A stretch of DNA of 64,000 bases from Lachnospiraceae bacterium (GTDB lineage Bacteria; Bacillota; Clostridia; Lachnospirales; Lachnospiraceae), in NCBI GenBank assembly GCA_015057525.1, contig SVEE01000001.1, positions 62,001 to 126,000 of the forward strand. The letters run 5' to 3'. Every line of letters starts with the position of its first letter. The stretch's first letter is position 1. Of the stretch, positions 26,401 to 34,728 are shown piece by piece. The notes below the pieces were generated by a model that saw only the letters and a program-made list of their open reading frames with translations, was not told where the DNA came from and did no database searches. Both the position numbers and the translations under genes were made by a program.

Positions 26401-26955
26401 ATGAGCAAGGTTAATATGTTCTTTGCAACAGGATACGAAGAGGTTGAAGCATTAACAGTTGTAGACTTACTTAGACGCGAAGGAATAGAAGTAAACATGG
26501 TGTCTGTAACAGGAGAAAAAGAAGTTACAGGTTCTCATGGAATAACAGTTAAGATGGATAAGCTTTTTGAGGAAATAGATGATAGTGCTGATATGCTTAT
26601 TCTTCCGGGAGGATTGCCAGGAACAACTAACTTAAAAGCACATGAAGGCCTTGTAAAACTTATTAAGAGCTATGATGCTAAGGGTAAATATTTAGCTGCT
26701 ATATGTGCAGCTCCAACTGTATTTGGTGGATTAGGATTATTACAGGACAGACATGCTACCTGTTATCCGGGCATGGAGGATGGACTTGTAGGTGCAACAC
26801 CATTAGAGGACAATGTTGTTTGTGACGACCATATTATAACAAGTAGAGGTCTTGGAACTGCAATAGATTTTGGTCTTGCGATTGTTGGTATACTTAAGGA
26901 TGATGTAACAGCAAGCCAGTTGGCGAGTAAAATAGTATATACGACAGAAATGTAG
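26401..26955 (+). CDS. DJ-1/PfpI family protein (DJ-1 subtype)
   Basis: 184 residues. The nucleophile elbow is AAICAAP with Cys102, and the family's acidic partner is in GYEEVEAL; LILPGGLPGT is the conserved strand-loop. Length and motifs fit the DJ-1/YajL/ThiJ group rather than PfpI proteases. Members are implicated in oxidative-stress protection or glyoxalase-type chemistry, with debated activity. GGAGG precedes the ATG. murF starts 18 bases after its stop, so they may share a transcript although functions appear unrelated. Confidence 0.9.
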   Translation: MSKVNMFFATGYEEVEALTVVDLLRREGIEVNMVSVTGEKEVTGSHGITVKMDKLFEEIDDSADMLILPGGLPGTTNLKAHEGLVKLIKSYDAKGKYLAAICAAPTVFGGLGLLQDRHATCYPGMEDGLVGATPLEDNVVCDDHIITSRGLGTAIDFGLAIVGILKDDVTASQLASKIVYTTEM

Positions 26956-26973
26956 TATATAAAGGAGATAGAA

Positions 26974-28338
26974 GTGTTTGATATAAGAGTAAAAGATATA
27001 ATCAAGGCTACAGGAGGTCGTCTCCTTTGTGGTAATGTTCAAACTGAAATAAAAGATATTTGTTTTAACTCAAGAGAAATAAAAGAGGGAGATTTGTTTG
27101 TACCTATTGTTGGAGAGAGGGTTGACGGACACAGATTTATAGAAAGTGCCCTTGAAATTGGCGCAGCAACTCTTACCTCACAGCATTCTGGAGTTGTTAT
27201 AGCTGATAAGCCTTATATCCAAGTGGCGGACACTGTTCAGGCTCTGCAGGATATAGGTGCGTACATTAGAAATAGATTTAATATACCTATTATAGGAGTA
27301 ACTGGAAGTGTTGGCAAAACCACTACCAGAGAGATGATATCAGCTGCATTATCAAAGTGTACAGATGTATATCAGACAGAGGGTAATTTCAATTCACAAA
27401 TCGGTGTTCCTGTTACCTTGTCTAGAATGACTGATGATGCAAAGGTTGCAGTCTTAGAGCTAGGTATGAGTGAAGAAGGTCAGATGGAGACACTTTCAAA
27501 GCTGGTACGTCCTGATATATGTGTTGTTACAGTAATCGGTGTTGCTCATATAGAGTATCTTAAAACTCAGGAGAACATTTGCAAGGAAAAATTGTCTATT
27601 ACTACTGGAATGAATCCTGAGGGAGCTTTATTCTTAAATGGCAATGATAAGATGCTTGCTAAGCTTCGTGGTAAAACAAATGTAAATACATTCTTTTATG
27701 GTACTAACGAATGGTGTGACTATAGAGCAGAGAATATTCGTATGGAGAATTATACCTGCGTTTATGATTATGTTCATGGGGATAAGAGAACTACAGTTAA
27801 ACTAAATATGCTTGGCAGACATAATATCGAGAATTCTCTTGTTGGTATGGCTATTGCAGATTATATGGGCTATGATATAGCACAGGCAGCAAAAGGCTTT
27901 GAGGATTTCAAGGGATTACGTCAAAAGATCATAACAATACCTGATAAATACACTATTATAGATGATACATACAATGCTAGTCCTGATTCGATGAAGGCAA
28001 GTATTGATGTATTGGCTGAGCTTAACACAGAGGGTAGGAAAATTGCTGTCTTAGGCGATATGTTTGAATTGGGTGACAGAAGTGAGGAATATCATTACGA
28101 GGTTGGCAAATTCTTGGCAGGTAAGGATATAGATGAACTTGTTGTAGTTGGAGAGTTGTCTCAACACATAATGCAGGCTGTAAAGGATTCTGAATCTGAT
28201 ATAGCATGTTACTCATTTAAAGATAATGGAGAAGTTTCACTTTACTTATTATCTATTATGCAACCTAATGATGTTGCTTTAATTAAGGGTTCCAACGGAA
28301 TGCATCTTAATGAGATTGTATCCAATATGGTTGGATGA
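26974..28338 (+). CDS. murF: UDP-MurNAc-tripeptide:D-Ala-D-Ala ligase
   Basis: 454 residues. It adds D-Ala-D-Ala to complete the cytoplasmic UDP-MurNAc-pentapeptide. The N-terminal substrate domain contains NSREIKEGDLFVP. The ATP-binding P-loop is GVTGSVGKTTTREM, followed by TEGNFNSQIGVP, MLGRHNIENSL and the C-terminal IDDTYNASPDSM, all MurF signatures. A GTG start at 26974 with AAAGGAG seven bases upstream is the best start. A terminator follows at 28358. Confidence 0.95.
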   Translation: MFDIRVKDIIKATGGRLLCGNVQTEIKDICFNSREIKEGDLFVPIVGERVDGHRFIESALEIGAATLTSQHSGVVIADKPYIQVADTVQALQDIGAYIRNRFNIPIIGVTGSVGKTTTREMISAALSKCTDVYQTEGNFNSQIGVPVTLSRMTDDAKVAVLELGMSEEGQMETLSKLVRPDICVVTVIGVAHIEYLKTQENICKEKLSITTGMNPEGALFLNGNDKMLAKLRGKTNVNTFFYGTNEWCDYRAENIRMENYTCVYDYVHGDKRTTVKLNMLGRHNIENSLVGMAIADYMGYDIAQAAKGFEDFKGLRQKIITIPDKYTIIDDTYNASPDSMKASIDVLAELNTEGRKIAVLGDMFELGDRSEEYHYEVGKFLAGKDIDELVVVGELSQHIMQAVKDSESDIACYSFKDNGEVSLYLLSIMQPNDVALIKGSNGMHLNEIVSNMVG

Positions 28339-28357
28339 TAATATTATAATGATAAAG

Positions 28358-28395
28358 AAAGAGAGGAATAAAAATTTATTCCTCTCTTTGTTATA
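28358..28395 (+). terminator. Hairpin after murF
   Basis: Thirteen or more perfect base pairs (28358-28370 with 28377-28389) with a 6-base AT loop. The downstream tract is only moderately T-rich (GTTATATTGGT), so termination may be incomplete. Confidence 0.65.
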
Positions 28396-28447
28396 TTGGT
28401 ATAATTTGGTATAATAAAATAAGTTGAAAAAATTTATCAAAAAATGT

Positions 28448-28476
28448 TTGACATGAAAATGCATATATGTTATATT
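28448..28476 (+). promoter_or_regulatory. Promoter of the rubrerythrin gene
   Basis: TTGACA and TATATT separated by exactly 17 bases, about 68 bases before the start codon. The -35 box is a full consensus match. The predicted transcription start falls at the upstream edge of the palindrome at 28489. Confidence 0.7.
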
Positions 28477-28488
28477 AAGTTCATAGAA

Positions 28489-28507
28489 AATAGTAATCAT
28501 TACTATT
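28489..28507 (+). promoter_or_regulatory. PerR/Fur-like operator upstream of rubrerythrin
   Basis: AATAGTAATCATTACTATT is a perfect 9-1-9 inverted repeat. Its core TAGTAATCATTACTA has the 7-1-7 arrangement of PerR and Fur boxes (PerR consensus TTATAATNATTATAA). It starts 12 bases after the -10 box, where a bound repressor would block initiation or escape. PerR control of rubrerythrins is established in Clostridium; the assignment here is inferred from sequence and position. Confidence 0.6.
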
Positions 28508-28543
28508 ATTAATAAAAACAAGAGAGAAAAGGAGAAAAATATT

Positions 28544-29086
28544 ATGGCTAAATATGTATGTTCAGTATGTGGTTATGTACACGAAGGAGATGAGGCACCA
28601 GAGGTTTGCCCAGTATGTAAGGTATCATCAGAGAAGTTCAACAAGCAGGAGGGAGACCTTTCATGGGCTGCAGAGCATGTTATAGGTGTTGCTCAGGGTG
28701 TTAGAGAAGATATTATTATGGATCTTAGAGCTAACTTTGAAGGTGAGTGCTCAGAGGTTGGTATGTACCTTGCTATGGCTAGAGTTGCTCATAGAGAAGG
28801 ATATCCAGAAATCGGATTATACTACGAGAAGGCTGCTTGGGAAGAGGCAGAGCATGCTGCTAAGTTCGCAGAGCTTTTAGGAGAAGTAGTAACTGACAGC
28901 ACTAAGAAGAATCTTGAACTTAGAGTTGCAGCAGAGAATGGAGCAACTGCAGGTAAAGTTGACCTTGCTAAGAGAGCTAAAGAACTCAACCTTGATGCAA
29001 TCCATGACACAGTGCATGAAATGGCAAGGGATGAGGCTAGACATGGTAAGGCATTTGAGGGACTCCTTAAGAGATACTTCGGTTAA
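28544..29086 (+). CDS. Reverse-type rubrerythrin
   Basis: 180 residues. The N terminus is a rubredoxin-like FeS4 domain (Cys6, Cys9, Cys22, Cys25 in YVCSVCGYV and EVCPVCKV). A ferritin-like diiron four-helix domain follows (about 38-180) with ligand motifs [32 protein letters not shown] and DEARHGKAF. The domain order is the reverse of classical rubrerythrin, as in the oxygen-inducible clostridial proteins that reduce H2O2 and O2 with NADH-linked donors. A strong promoter, a PerR-like palindrome and a GGAG site precede it, and a strong terminator closes a monocistronic unit. Confidence 0.94.
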   Translation: MAKYVCSVCGYVHEGDEAPEVCPVCKVSSEKFNKQEGDLSWAAEHVIGVAQGVREDIIMDLRANFEGECSEVGMYLAMARVAHREGYPEIGLYYEKAAWEEAEHAAKFAELLGEVVTDSTKKNLELRVAAENGATAGKVDLAKRAKELNLDAIHDTVHEMARDEARHGKAFEGLLKRYFG

Positions 29087-29104
29087 GCTACAAGCCATGC
29101 AATA

Positions 29105-29164
29105 AAAAACAGGAATACACCCGAGGGGAGCTTGCTCACCACAGGGTGTATTCCTGTTTTTTTA
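29105..29164 (+). terminator. Strong intrinsic terminator after rubrerythrin
   Basis: A perfect 18-bp stem (29105-29122 with 29144-29161) whose 21-base loop can itself fold around GGAG/CTCC-like bases, followed by T residues. Confidence 0.9.
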
Positions 29165-29185
29165 TTACAATCCCTCCTTATTTTA

Positions 29186-29214
29186 TTGATAAAAATATCC
29201 AAATTTAGTATAAT
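29186..29214 (+). promoter_or_regulatory. Promoter of the wall-anchored surface protein
   Basis: TTGATA and a full-consensus TATAAT with a 17-base spacer, about 79 bases before the start codon and directly downstream of the rubrerythrin terminator. Confidence 0.65.
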
Positions 29215-29292
29215 GGTATTATTAGTTTACACATTTAAGAACGTAAATTACGGACATAAAAAGGGGATGTGTTAAAAAAAAGGAGGGTGAAA

Positions 29293-31677
29293 ATGAAAAG
29301 ATTAATGAGAAAATTTTTTACCTTCGCTTTAACCCTTATTATGGTACTTACCTTGATGCCAGTAGGGAACGTTAAGGCTGAGGAAACAGGAGTAACTGTA
29401 ACAACAGAAAAAGAACTGCGAGATGCAGTAGCTAACGGTGGAACCATAATTCTTGGAGGATATATTACTCTTGGTGGAGATGTAATGAATTTGCCAGAAG
29501 ATATTCTTAAGACACCATTAGAGATAAGAAAGGATACAACTATCATTCTTGGTGATTATAGTCTTTACTATGGTTCTGCAATGGGCAATGGACAGGAACA
29601 GGCATATTCATTGTTTGATGTGGCAGACTGTACCCTTACAATTAAAGCTAATGATTTTGCCGGTATTATTTTTAACGGACCTGAGGGCTGTGTAATAAAG
29701 GCACATAATATTTCAGGTAATACTAAGGTCGTAGTAGAGGGTGGCGACTACAATCTATCAGCCGCTGGTTCTGTTTTTGAGGCAAGTTCTGCTGATGGAT
29801 ACACAACAGAAATTGTTATTAATGATGGTAATTTTAGCAAAGGCACAAACCCTCAAACTAGTGCTAATAATGAGAAGTTATTTGCAACAGATGGCAAGGA
29901 ATCAACTAAAATCACTATAAATGGCGGAGAATTTCCTTGCACAAAAGAAGAGATAACTCCTTATCTTGGAGCAGATACAGAAATGCTTGCAATAGGTGAT
30001 TCCATGGTGAATGTTGTATCAGCTACATGGAGTGATGAATTTTCAGCTTTAGCTGAAGATGGAACAATGTACGTACCATTCCTTAATAAGTATGATGCTA
30101 GCTCAGATTGGCCTCAATACGAGATTCAAGGTATGTTGGATGTGTACTTAGGAAGTTTTTCATCAAATGATGGTTTCTATATGAGCACATTTTATGATGA
30201 CCCATCAACTGCAATTATTTATCGACATAATAGTGAAGGTGCTGTGCTTGAAGCACACAATGTAAAGATTGTTTACTTAGACAGTGTTGACCCGACAATT
30301 AATGCTCAGGTTAAGAAATATATAGATGAGTTATCGGCATTAAATGAAGGAAGAACATATCTTATGAAGGATATGGAGGTAATCAACTTCTGGGTAAGAG
30401 GTTTTGACCCATATAAATTCAATTATAAGATGACAAGAGACATGCCTAATTTCTCTGGTGAATTAAAGTCATGGATGGGCAATAGCAATATATCTATAGG
30501 TTATTATCCAGGTGCTGGAATGGATATGGAGTTGCTTAATCTTGCTGCGGGAGATTCTGTCTTTATTCATGATGGAATATATTATGGTATTTGCAGAAAT
30601 GCATGGGTTCAGGCTCAGAATATTATATATGTTCCTGATGGAACAGGTTCAAGTGATGCTGAATTGATAGCGGCAGCACAGGCAAGAATTGATGAATATC
30701 TTGGTGAAAGTGGTAAGGTTGTAGTTTCGGCAGGTGGTAATATTGCTGACTTGAGAGACCCATGGGATCCTAATTACACAGATTACTATTTAGATATGAT
30801 AGCTGAGCTAGAGTTGGCAAATCCTAAGTTGGATTTAACTGGTGTAGACAAATATTATATTGCTAAGGTGGGAGATATTGAGCATAAGATGCTTATTATT
30901 CCAGATTCAGAGCAAATGATTGTTCCTACATATAAGACAGCAGATCTCACAACTAATATAGAGATTAGCTCTACAGCATCAGAGGTTCCGCTTGACACAG
31001 TTATTAAGGCAGAGCCATTAACTAGCGGGGAAACATATGATAATGTAGTTAAGACATTAGGTGTTGAAGAAAACCTTACATATGATTTAAAACTGTATTC
31101 AAATTCAACTAATGATTATATTTCTAAGTTATCATCTGGTGAATTCCAAGTTAAGGTTCCTTTACCTGACGGATGGGATAAGAAGGATTTGGGAGTATAT
31201 TATATTGAAGATAATGGAGATGTAACACCATATGATGCCACAATAATAGAGGAGCCGAATGGTAAATTCTACGTGAGCTTTAATACAAACCATTTCAGTA
31301 TTTATACTATTGCAGAAAAGATTCCAATGGCATGTTCTGTAAATGGAATTAATCATAAACTTACAGCAGTTCCTGCTAAGGAAGCTACAACTACTGCAGA
31401 AGGTAATAAGGCATACTGGATTTGTGATTGTGGAAAAATGTTTGAGGATGCAGAAGGTAAGGTGGAGATTACAGATAAGACATCTGTTGTAATACCAAAG
31501 CTTCAGTCTGAGGACACAACAACAGAAAATCCAACAACAGAAGCTGTTGAGCCACCAAAGAAACCTGCTGAACCAAGTCCTGCCACAGGAGACAGCACTA
31601 ATGTAGTATTATTAATTATGTTAATGCTTATGTCAACAGCAGTAATTATAAGATTCAAAAAAGTAGAAATCGAATAA
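29293..31677 (+). CDS. Secreted surface protein with sortase-type PATGD anchor
   Basis: 794 residues. Residues 1-28 are a signal peptide (MKRLMRKFF, a hydrophobic core, then VKAEE). A beta-rich region follows (about 30-240) with alternating G/N turns resembling a right-handed beta-helix or BIG-like surface domain. Near 685-735 is a domain with WICDCGKMFEDAEGK, a module repeated in many clostridial surface proteins. The C terminus is Thr/Pro/Glu-rich, then SPATGD, a hydrophobic helix and a basic tail: an LPXTG-like sorting signal with a PATG core. ATG 29293 is chosen because AGGAGGG lies 6 bases upstream. Ligand or enzymatic role unknown. Confidence 0.82.
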   Translation: MKRLMRKFFTFALTLIMVLTLMPVGNVKAEETGVTVTTEKELRDAVANGGTIILGGYITLGGDVMNLPEDILKTPLEIRKDTTIILGDYSLYYGSAMGNGQEQAYSLFDVADCTLTIKANDFAGIIFNGPEGCVIKAHNISGNTKVVVEGGDYNLSAAGSVFEASSADGYTTEIVINDGNFSKGTNPQTSANNEKLFATDGKESTKITINGGEFPCTKEEITPYLGADTEMLAIGDSMVNVVSATWSDEFSALAEDGTMYVPFLNKYDASSDWPQYEIQGMLDVYLGSFSSNDGFYMSTFYDDPSTAIIYRHNSEGAVLEAHNVKIVYLDSVDPTINAQVKKYIDELSALNEGRTYLMKDMEVINFWVRGFDPYKFNYKMTRDMPNFSGELKSWMGNSNISIGYYPGAGMDMELLNLAAGDSVFIHDGIYYGICRNAWVQAQNIIYVPDGTGSSDAELIAAAQARIDEYLGESGKVVVSAGGNIADLRDPWDPNYTDYYLDMIAELELANPKLDLTGVDKYYIAKVGDIEHKMLIIPDSEQMIVPTYKTADLTTNIEISSTASEVPLDTVIKAEPLTSGETYDNVVKTLGVEENLTYDLKLYSNSTNDYISKLSSGEFQVKVPLPDGWDKKDLGVYYIEDNGDVTPYDATIIEEPNGKFYVSFNTNHFSIYTIAEKIPMACSVNGINHKLTAVPAKEATTTAEGNKAYWICDCGKMFEDAEGKVEITDKTSVVIPKLQSEDTTTENPTTEAVEPPKKPAEPSPATGDSTNVVLLIMLMLMSTAVIIRFKKVEIE

Positions 31678-31683
31678 AATGTG

Positions 31684-31717
31684 AAGGATACGCTTGTAAT
31701 ATAGCGTATCCTTTTTT
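31684..31717 (+). terminator. Intrinsic terminator after the surface-protein gene
   Basis: A perfect 10-bp stem (31684-31693 with 31704-31713), 10-base loop and T run. Confidence 0.85.
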
Positions 31718-31818
31718 AATATATAGATATTTTTTAATATTTACAATTTATTAATAGGATATTGAGATAAAATATGTTATGATGATTTTAAGATATTATA
31801 TTTACGGAGGATTACTGT

Positions 31819-32430
31819 TTGGGTATTAAATTATCTGAGCTTGACGAGGGTAGTAATGTTAAACTCTTAGTTAGCAAAGGCGAAAACAATATAGAGATTG
31901 ATGGAGTCATAAAGAAGATAGCAAGAGCTGATATGGCTCTCATTGAGATAGACCATCCTTCTGGAAAGAGGCTTAATTTTGATGGGGTTAATGTTGACCT
32001 TGAATATGGTCAAGAGGAGGACGTACCTGTTTTATGGAAGGATGTCAGAGTTGCATTCTATAAGACGGACTATGTATTACAGACTACTTCTGATGGCAGA
32101 AGACATAATCGAAGAAGTAGCTTTAGAGTAGGTGTTTCCACATATGCCCAACTTCGAATGATGGGTAAAGGTACTTCTCAGGTTATGATTAGAGATATAA
32201 GTATCTCGGGATTTTCTATTACTGACAGAAAAAAGGAACTTAACTTTGACATAGGAGAGAAAGTTCCTGTTAAGTTTGAGGATTTGGGGCATACTCTTGA
32301 TTTGGTTGGACGTGTTGTAAGAACAGAGGAGCATGAAGATATGATTATATACGGATTAGAGATAACTAATCTGTGCAAGGATTTATCTTCTTATATAAGT
32401 CTTAAGCAGAGAAAAAATAGACAGCGATAG
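31819..32430 (+). CDS. PilZ-domain c-di-GMP receptor (YcgR-like)
   Basis: 203 residues. An N-terminal beta domain like the YcgR N-domain (about 5-85) precedes a PilZ domain with the c-di-GMP signature: Arg pair in RRSSFRV and DISISGFSI matching the D/NxSxxG box. It probably links c-di-GMP to motility or surface behaviour; no partner genes lie nearby. The start is a TTG at 31819, supported by GGAGG 8 bases upstream and by the absence of a better ATG. No diguanylate cyclase is seen in this window. Confidence 0.85.
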   Translation: MGIKLSELDEGSNVKLLVSKGENNIEIDGVIKKIARADMALIEIDHPSGKRLNFDGVNVDLEYGQEEDVPVLWKDVRVAFYKTDYVLQTTSDGRRHNRRSSFRVGVSTYAQLRMMGKGTSQVMIRDISISGFSITDRKKELNFDIGEKVPVKFEDLGHTLDLVGRVVRTEEHEDMIIYGLEITNLCKDLSSYISLKQRKNRQR

Positions 32431-32549
32431 TAAATATTAACTGGTGAGTTATGTATTTATTATCGTTGTTTTTTATTGTGCAAAATGTATTTTTTTTTCG
32501 AATAAAAATGAAAACCATTGGTAAATACTTAAGAAAATTAGCAAAAACC

Positions 32550-32578
32550 TTGCAAATTCAACAAAAAAAGGTTATTAT
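32550..32578 (+). promoter_or_regulatory. Candidate promoter for the histone-H1-like gene
   Basis: TTGCAA and TATTAT with a 17-base spacer, in a 217-base AT-rich gap and about 70 bases before the start codon. Confidence 0.45.
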
Positions 32579-32647
32579 CGTCGTAGCGATTTAGAAAGAC
32601 AACAATGTATACACATAAAGATATTATTTTATACGGAGGAATGTAAA

Positions 32648-33067
32648 ATGGCAGTTAAGAAGGCAACAGTTGATTCAACTATGGCAAAGGTAGAGGCAGC
32701 AGCTAAGAAGGCAGCAGCAGAGGAGAAGAAGGCTCCAGCTAAGAAGGCACCTGCTAAGAAGGCAACTACAACTAAGGTAGCAGCAGAGAAGAAGGAAGCT
32801 CCAGCTAAGGCAGCAGAGGAGAAGAAGGCTCCAGCTAAGAAAGCTCCAGCTAAGAAGGCTCCAGCTAAGAAGGCAGCTCCTAAGAAGGCAGCTGAGGTTA
32901 AGGTTGTTGTAGAGTACGCTGGTGGACAGGTTGATACAGCAGATATTACAGCTAAGACTTTAGAGATGCTTGCTAAGGCTCCTAAGAGCTTAAATGTATA
33001 CTATCAGCCAGAGACTAATATGGTATATTATACAGCAGACGGTGAGGAAGGATCTTTCTCATTATAA
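32648..33067 (+). CDS. Lysine/alanine/proline-rich histone-H1-like protein (DUF6465-type)
   Basis: 139 residues. Residues 1-85 are low complexity with repeated KKAPAKKA units (each encoded by near-identical GCTCCAGCTAAGAAG blocks), resembling the C-terminal tail of histone H1 and bacterial AlgP/Hc1-like proteins. The C-terminal 55 residues form a compact beta-alpha domain (VKVVVEYAGGQVD to TADGEEGSFSL) of the type annotated DUF6465 in Lachnospiraceae. It has GGAGG before the ATG, its own promoter and terminator, and very biased codons, all suggesting high expression. A nucleoid- or RNA-binding role is inferred from composition only. Confidence 0.8.
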   Translation: MAVKKATVDSTMAKVEAAAKKAAAEEKKAPAKKAPAKKATTTKVAAEKKEAPAKAAEEKKAPAKKAPAKKAPAKKAAPKKAAEVKVVVEYAGGQVDTADITAKTLEMLAKAPKSLNVYYQPETNMVYYTADGEEGSFSL

Positions 33068-33089
33068 TTTCACTTTACCAATATAAAAG

Positions 33090-33130
33090 AGGAGACGATG
33101 TATCCATAAGGTGCACCGTCTCCTTTTTTT
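33090..33130 (+). terminator. Intrinsic terminator after the H1-like gene
   Basis: An 8-bp GC-rich stem AGGAGACG/CGTCTCCT (33090-33097 with 33117-33124), a 19-base loop and a seven-T run. It also separates the gene from convergent proC. Confidence 0.8.
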
Positions 33131-33151
33131 ATATTAAAAAATGTTGTGAAA

Positions 33152-33970
33152 TTAAATTCCTTTTGCTTTTGCTGTACAGGCCTTCATAGCATCCATAACT
33201 GCGCTTCTGAATCCTTTTTCTTCAAGAACTCGAACAGCCTCTATAGTTGTTCCTCCCGGAGAACAAACCATATCCTTTAATTCACCAGGGTGTTTACCTG
33301 TTTCAAGAACCATTTTTGCACTACCAAGAACTGCTTGAGCGGCAAACTTATATGCCTGATTTCTTGGCATTCCGTCAGCAACAGCTGCGTCAGCCATAGC
33401 TTCAATAAACATAAACACATATGCAGGAGAGCTTCCACTAACAGAAACCACTGCATCCATTAAAGTTTCAGGTATAGCTTCTGCGAGTCCAAAGCTTCCA
33501 AGAAGTGACATTACATATGTAAATTCCTCGTCTGTAACAAGTTCATTCTTACACACACCAGTTATTCCTTCACCTACAAGTGCAGGTGTGTTAGGCATTG
33601 TACGTATAATCTTAATATTTGAACCAAGTCTATCTGATAACCAGTTTAATGTTTTGCCAGGAGCAATAGTAACAATAATCTGCTCTGGTGTAAGAGTTTC
33701 TTTAATCTGAGATATTACTGATTCGTAGTACTGAGGTTTTACAGATAAGAAAAGTACCTTGGAATCAGCTGCAACGGAAATATTATCTGTTGTAACATCA
33801 ATTCCTAAATTTGATTGTGCTGCCTGTGTGGCTACAACAGATGCATCAGCAGCAATAATATCCTTAGGATTTAAATTTGCATTTTTAATTAGACCACCAA
33901 TAATTGCAGATGCCATGTTGCCGCATCCTATAAAACCAACTTTGTATTTCATGTTCTTAACCATATGCAT
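33152..33970 (-). CDS. proC: Pyrroline-5-carboxylate reductase
   Basis: It reduces pyrroline-5-carboxylate to proline with NAD(P)H. The Rossmann motif is VGFIGCGNMASAIIGG; TMPNTPALVGEG and the C-terminal signature SPGGTTIEAVRVLEEKGFR are intact. The start is uncertain: in-frame ATGs lie at 33982, 33970, 33964 and 33952. The AAAGGG site abuts 33982, so 33970 is chosen as best spaced, although homologues usually begin at the MKYKVGF of 33952. It is the last gene of a minus-strand clpX-like/gdpD/proC run. Confidence 0.93.
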   Translation of the reverse strand: MHMVKNMKYKVGFIGCGNMASAIIGGLIKNANLNPKDIIAADASVVATQAAQSNLGIDVTTDNISVAADSKVLFLSVKPQYYESVISQIKETLTPEQIIVTIAPGKTLNWLSDRLGSNIKIIRTMPNTPALVGEGITGVCKNELVTDEEFTYVMSLLGSFGLAEAIPETLMDAVVSVSGSSPAYVFMFIEAMADAAVADGMPRNQAYKFAAQAVLGSAKMVLETGKHPGELKDMVCSPGGTTIEAVRVLEEKGFRSAVMDAMKACTAKAKGI

Positions 33971-33982
33971 ATTTATATGCAT
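33965..33982. repeat. 8-2-8 palindrome at the proC translation start
   Basis: ATGCATAT-TT-ATATGCAT is a perfect inverted repeat that spans three candidate proC start codons, immediately after the ribosome site. It could be an operator or an mRNA hairpin affecting start choice, or chance in AT-rich sequence. Confidence 0.4.
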
Positions 33983-34005
33983 CCCTTTCTATATAGTATA
34001 ATTAC

Positions 34006-34716
34006 TTATGTTGTATATTTTAATCTTGTAAATATTCCTGCATCAGGTTTGTCGGTTATTATGCCTGCAACCTCGTATTTAAGGAATTTATCCATAATCT
34101 TTGGCTCGTTAACTGTCCATACATATATTTCCCGTTCTCTTAAGTTCATAAGATGAATAAATAAAGGTGATGCAAGCTTATAATGTGGTGATACAAAATC
34201 TGCCTTACAAGCCTTTAATCTTCTTTCGGGAAACAAATCGTTGAATCTTTTTTTTAGGTTTCCACGTCGACAGGAGATGAGTAGTCCAGTTTTTATTTTT
34301 GGGTCAATGTGCTTGATTTTGAAAATACATCGGTCTAAAAAAGACTTCATCATAAAGGAGTCGTAGTTAAAGTATTTGATTACCATATCTATAACTTCTT
34401 GTTCATATCCCGATTCTTTGATTTCGATATCCAATTTAATTTTACCACGACACAACTCTAATACCTCTGACAGAAGAGGGGGCTTAAAATCATATTTTTT
34501 AGATATATCACATACTTCCTCATAAGTTATATCAGATATAGGACGTCCTTTAATATTGTTGTCATGAAAAACAATAAGCTTCCCATCCTTAGTTTGTCTA
34601 ATATCAAATTCAACATAGTCTGCGCCTATATCTATTGCAAGTTGAAAAGCCTCCAGAGTGTTTTCTTGTTTTGCAAGATAAGATGCACCGCGGTGTGCAA
34701 TTATTGCAGTATCCAT
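34006..34716 (-). CDS. Glycerophosphodiester phosphodiesterase
   Basis: 236 residues, typical of bacterial cytoplasmic GDPD. It hydrolyses glycerophosphodiesters to glycerol-3-phosphate and an alcohol. The catalytic AHRGA (His8, Arg9), ENTLEAF, the metal site VEFDIRQTKDG and FHDNN with the second catalytic His are all present. No signal peptide is visible, so it acts inside the cell. AGAAGGAG precedes the start. It sits 12 bases after the clpX-like stop, and proC begins about 35 bases downstream. Confidence 0.92.
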   Translation of the reverse strand: MDTAIIAHRGASYLAKQENTLEAFQLAIDIGADYVEFDIRQTKDGKLIVFHDNNIKGRPISDITYEEVCDISKKYDFKPPLLSEVLELCRGKIKLDIEIKESGYEQEVIDMVIKYFNYDSFMMKSFLDRCIFKIKHIDPKIKTGLLISCRRGNLKKRFNDLFPERRLKACKADFVSPHYKLASPLFIHLMNLREREIYVWTVNEPKIMDKFLKYEVAGIITDKPDAGIFTRLKYTT

Positions 34717-34728
34717 AGTTTCTCCTTC

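Noticed and set aside
32700-32890. CRISPR-like or minisatellite array
   Set aside because: The regular 15-base repeats are in frame within a gene and encode KKAPA units, with no spacers.
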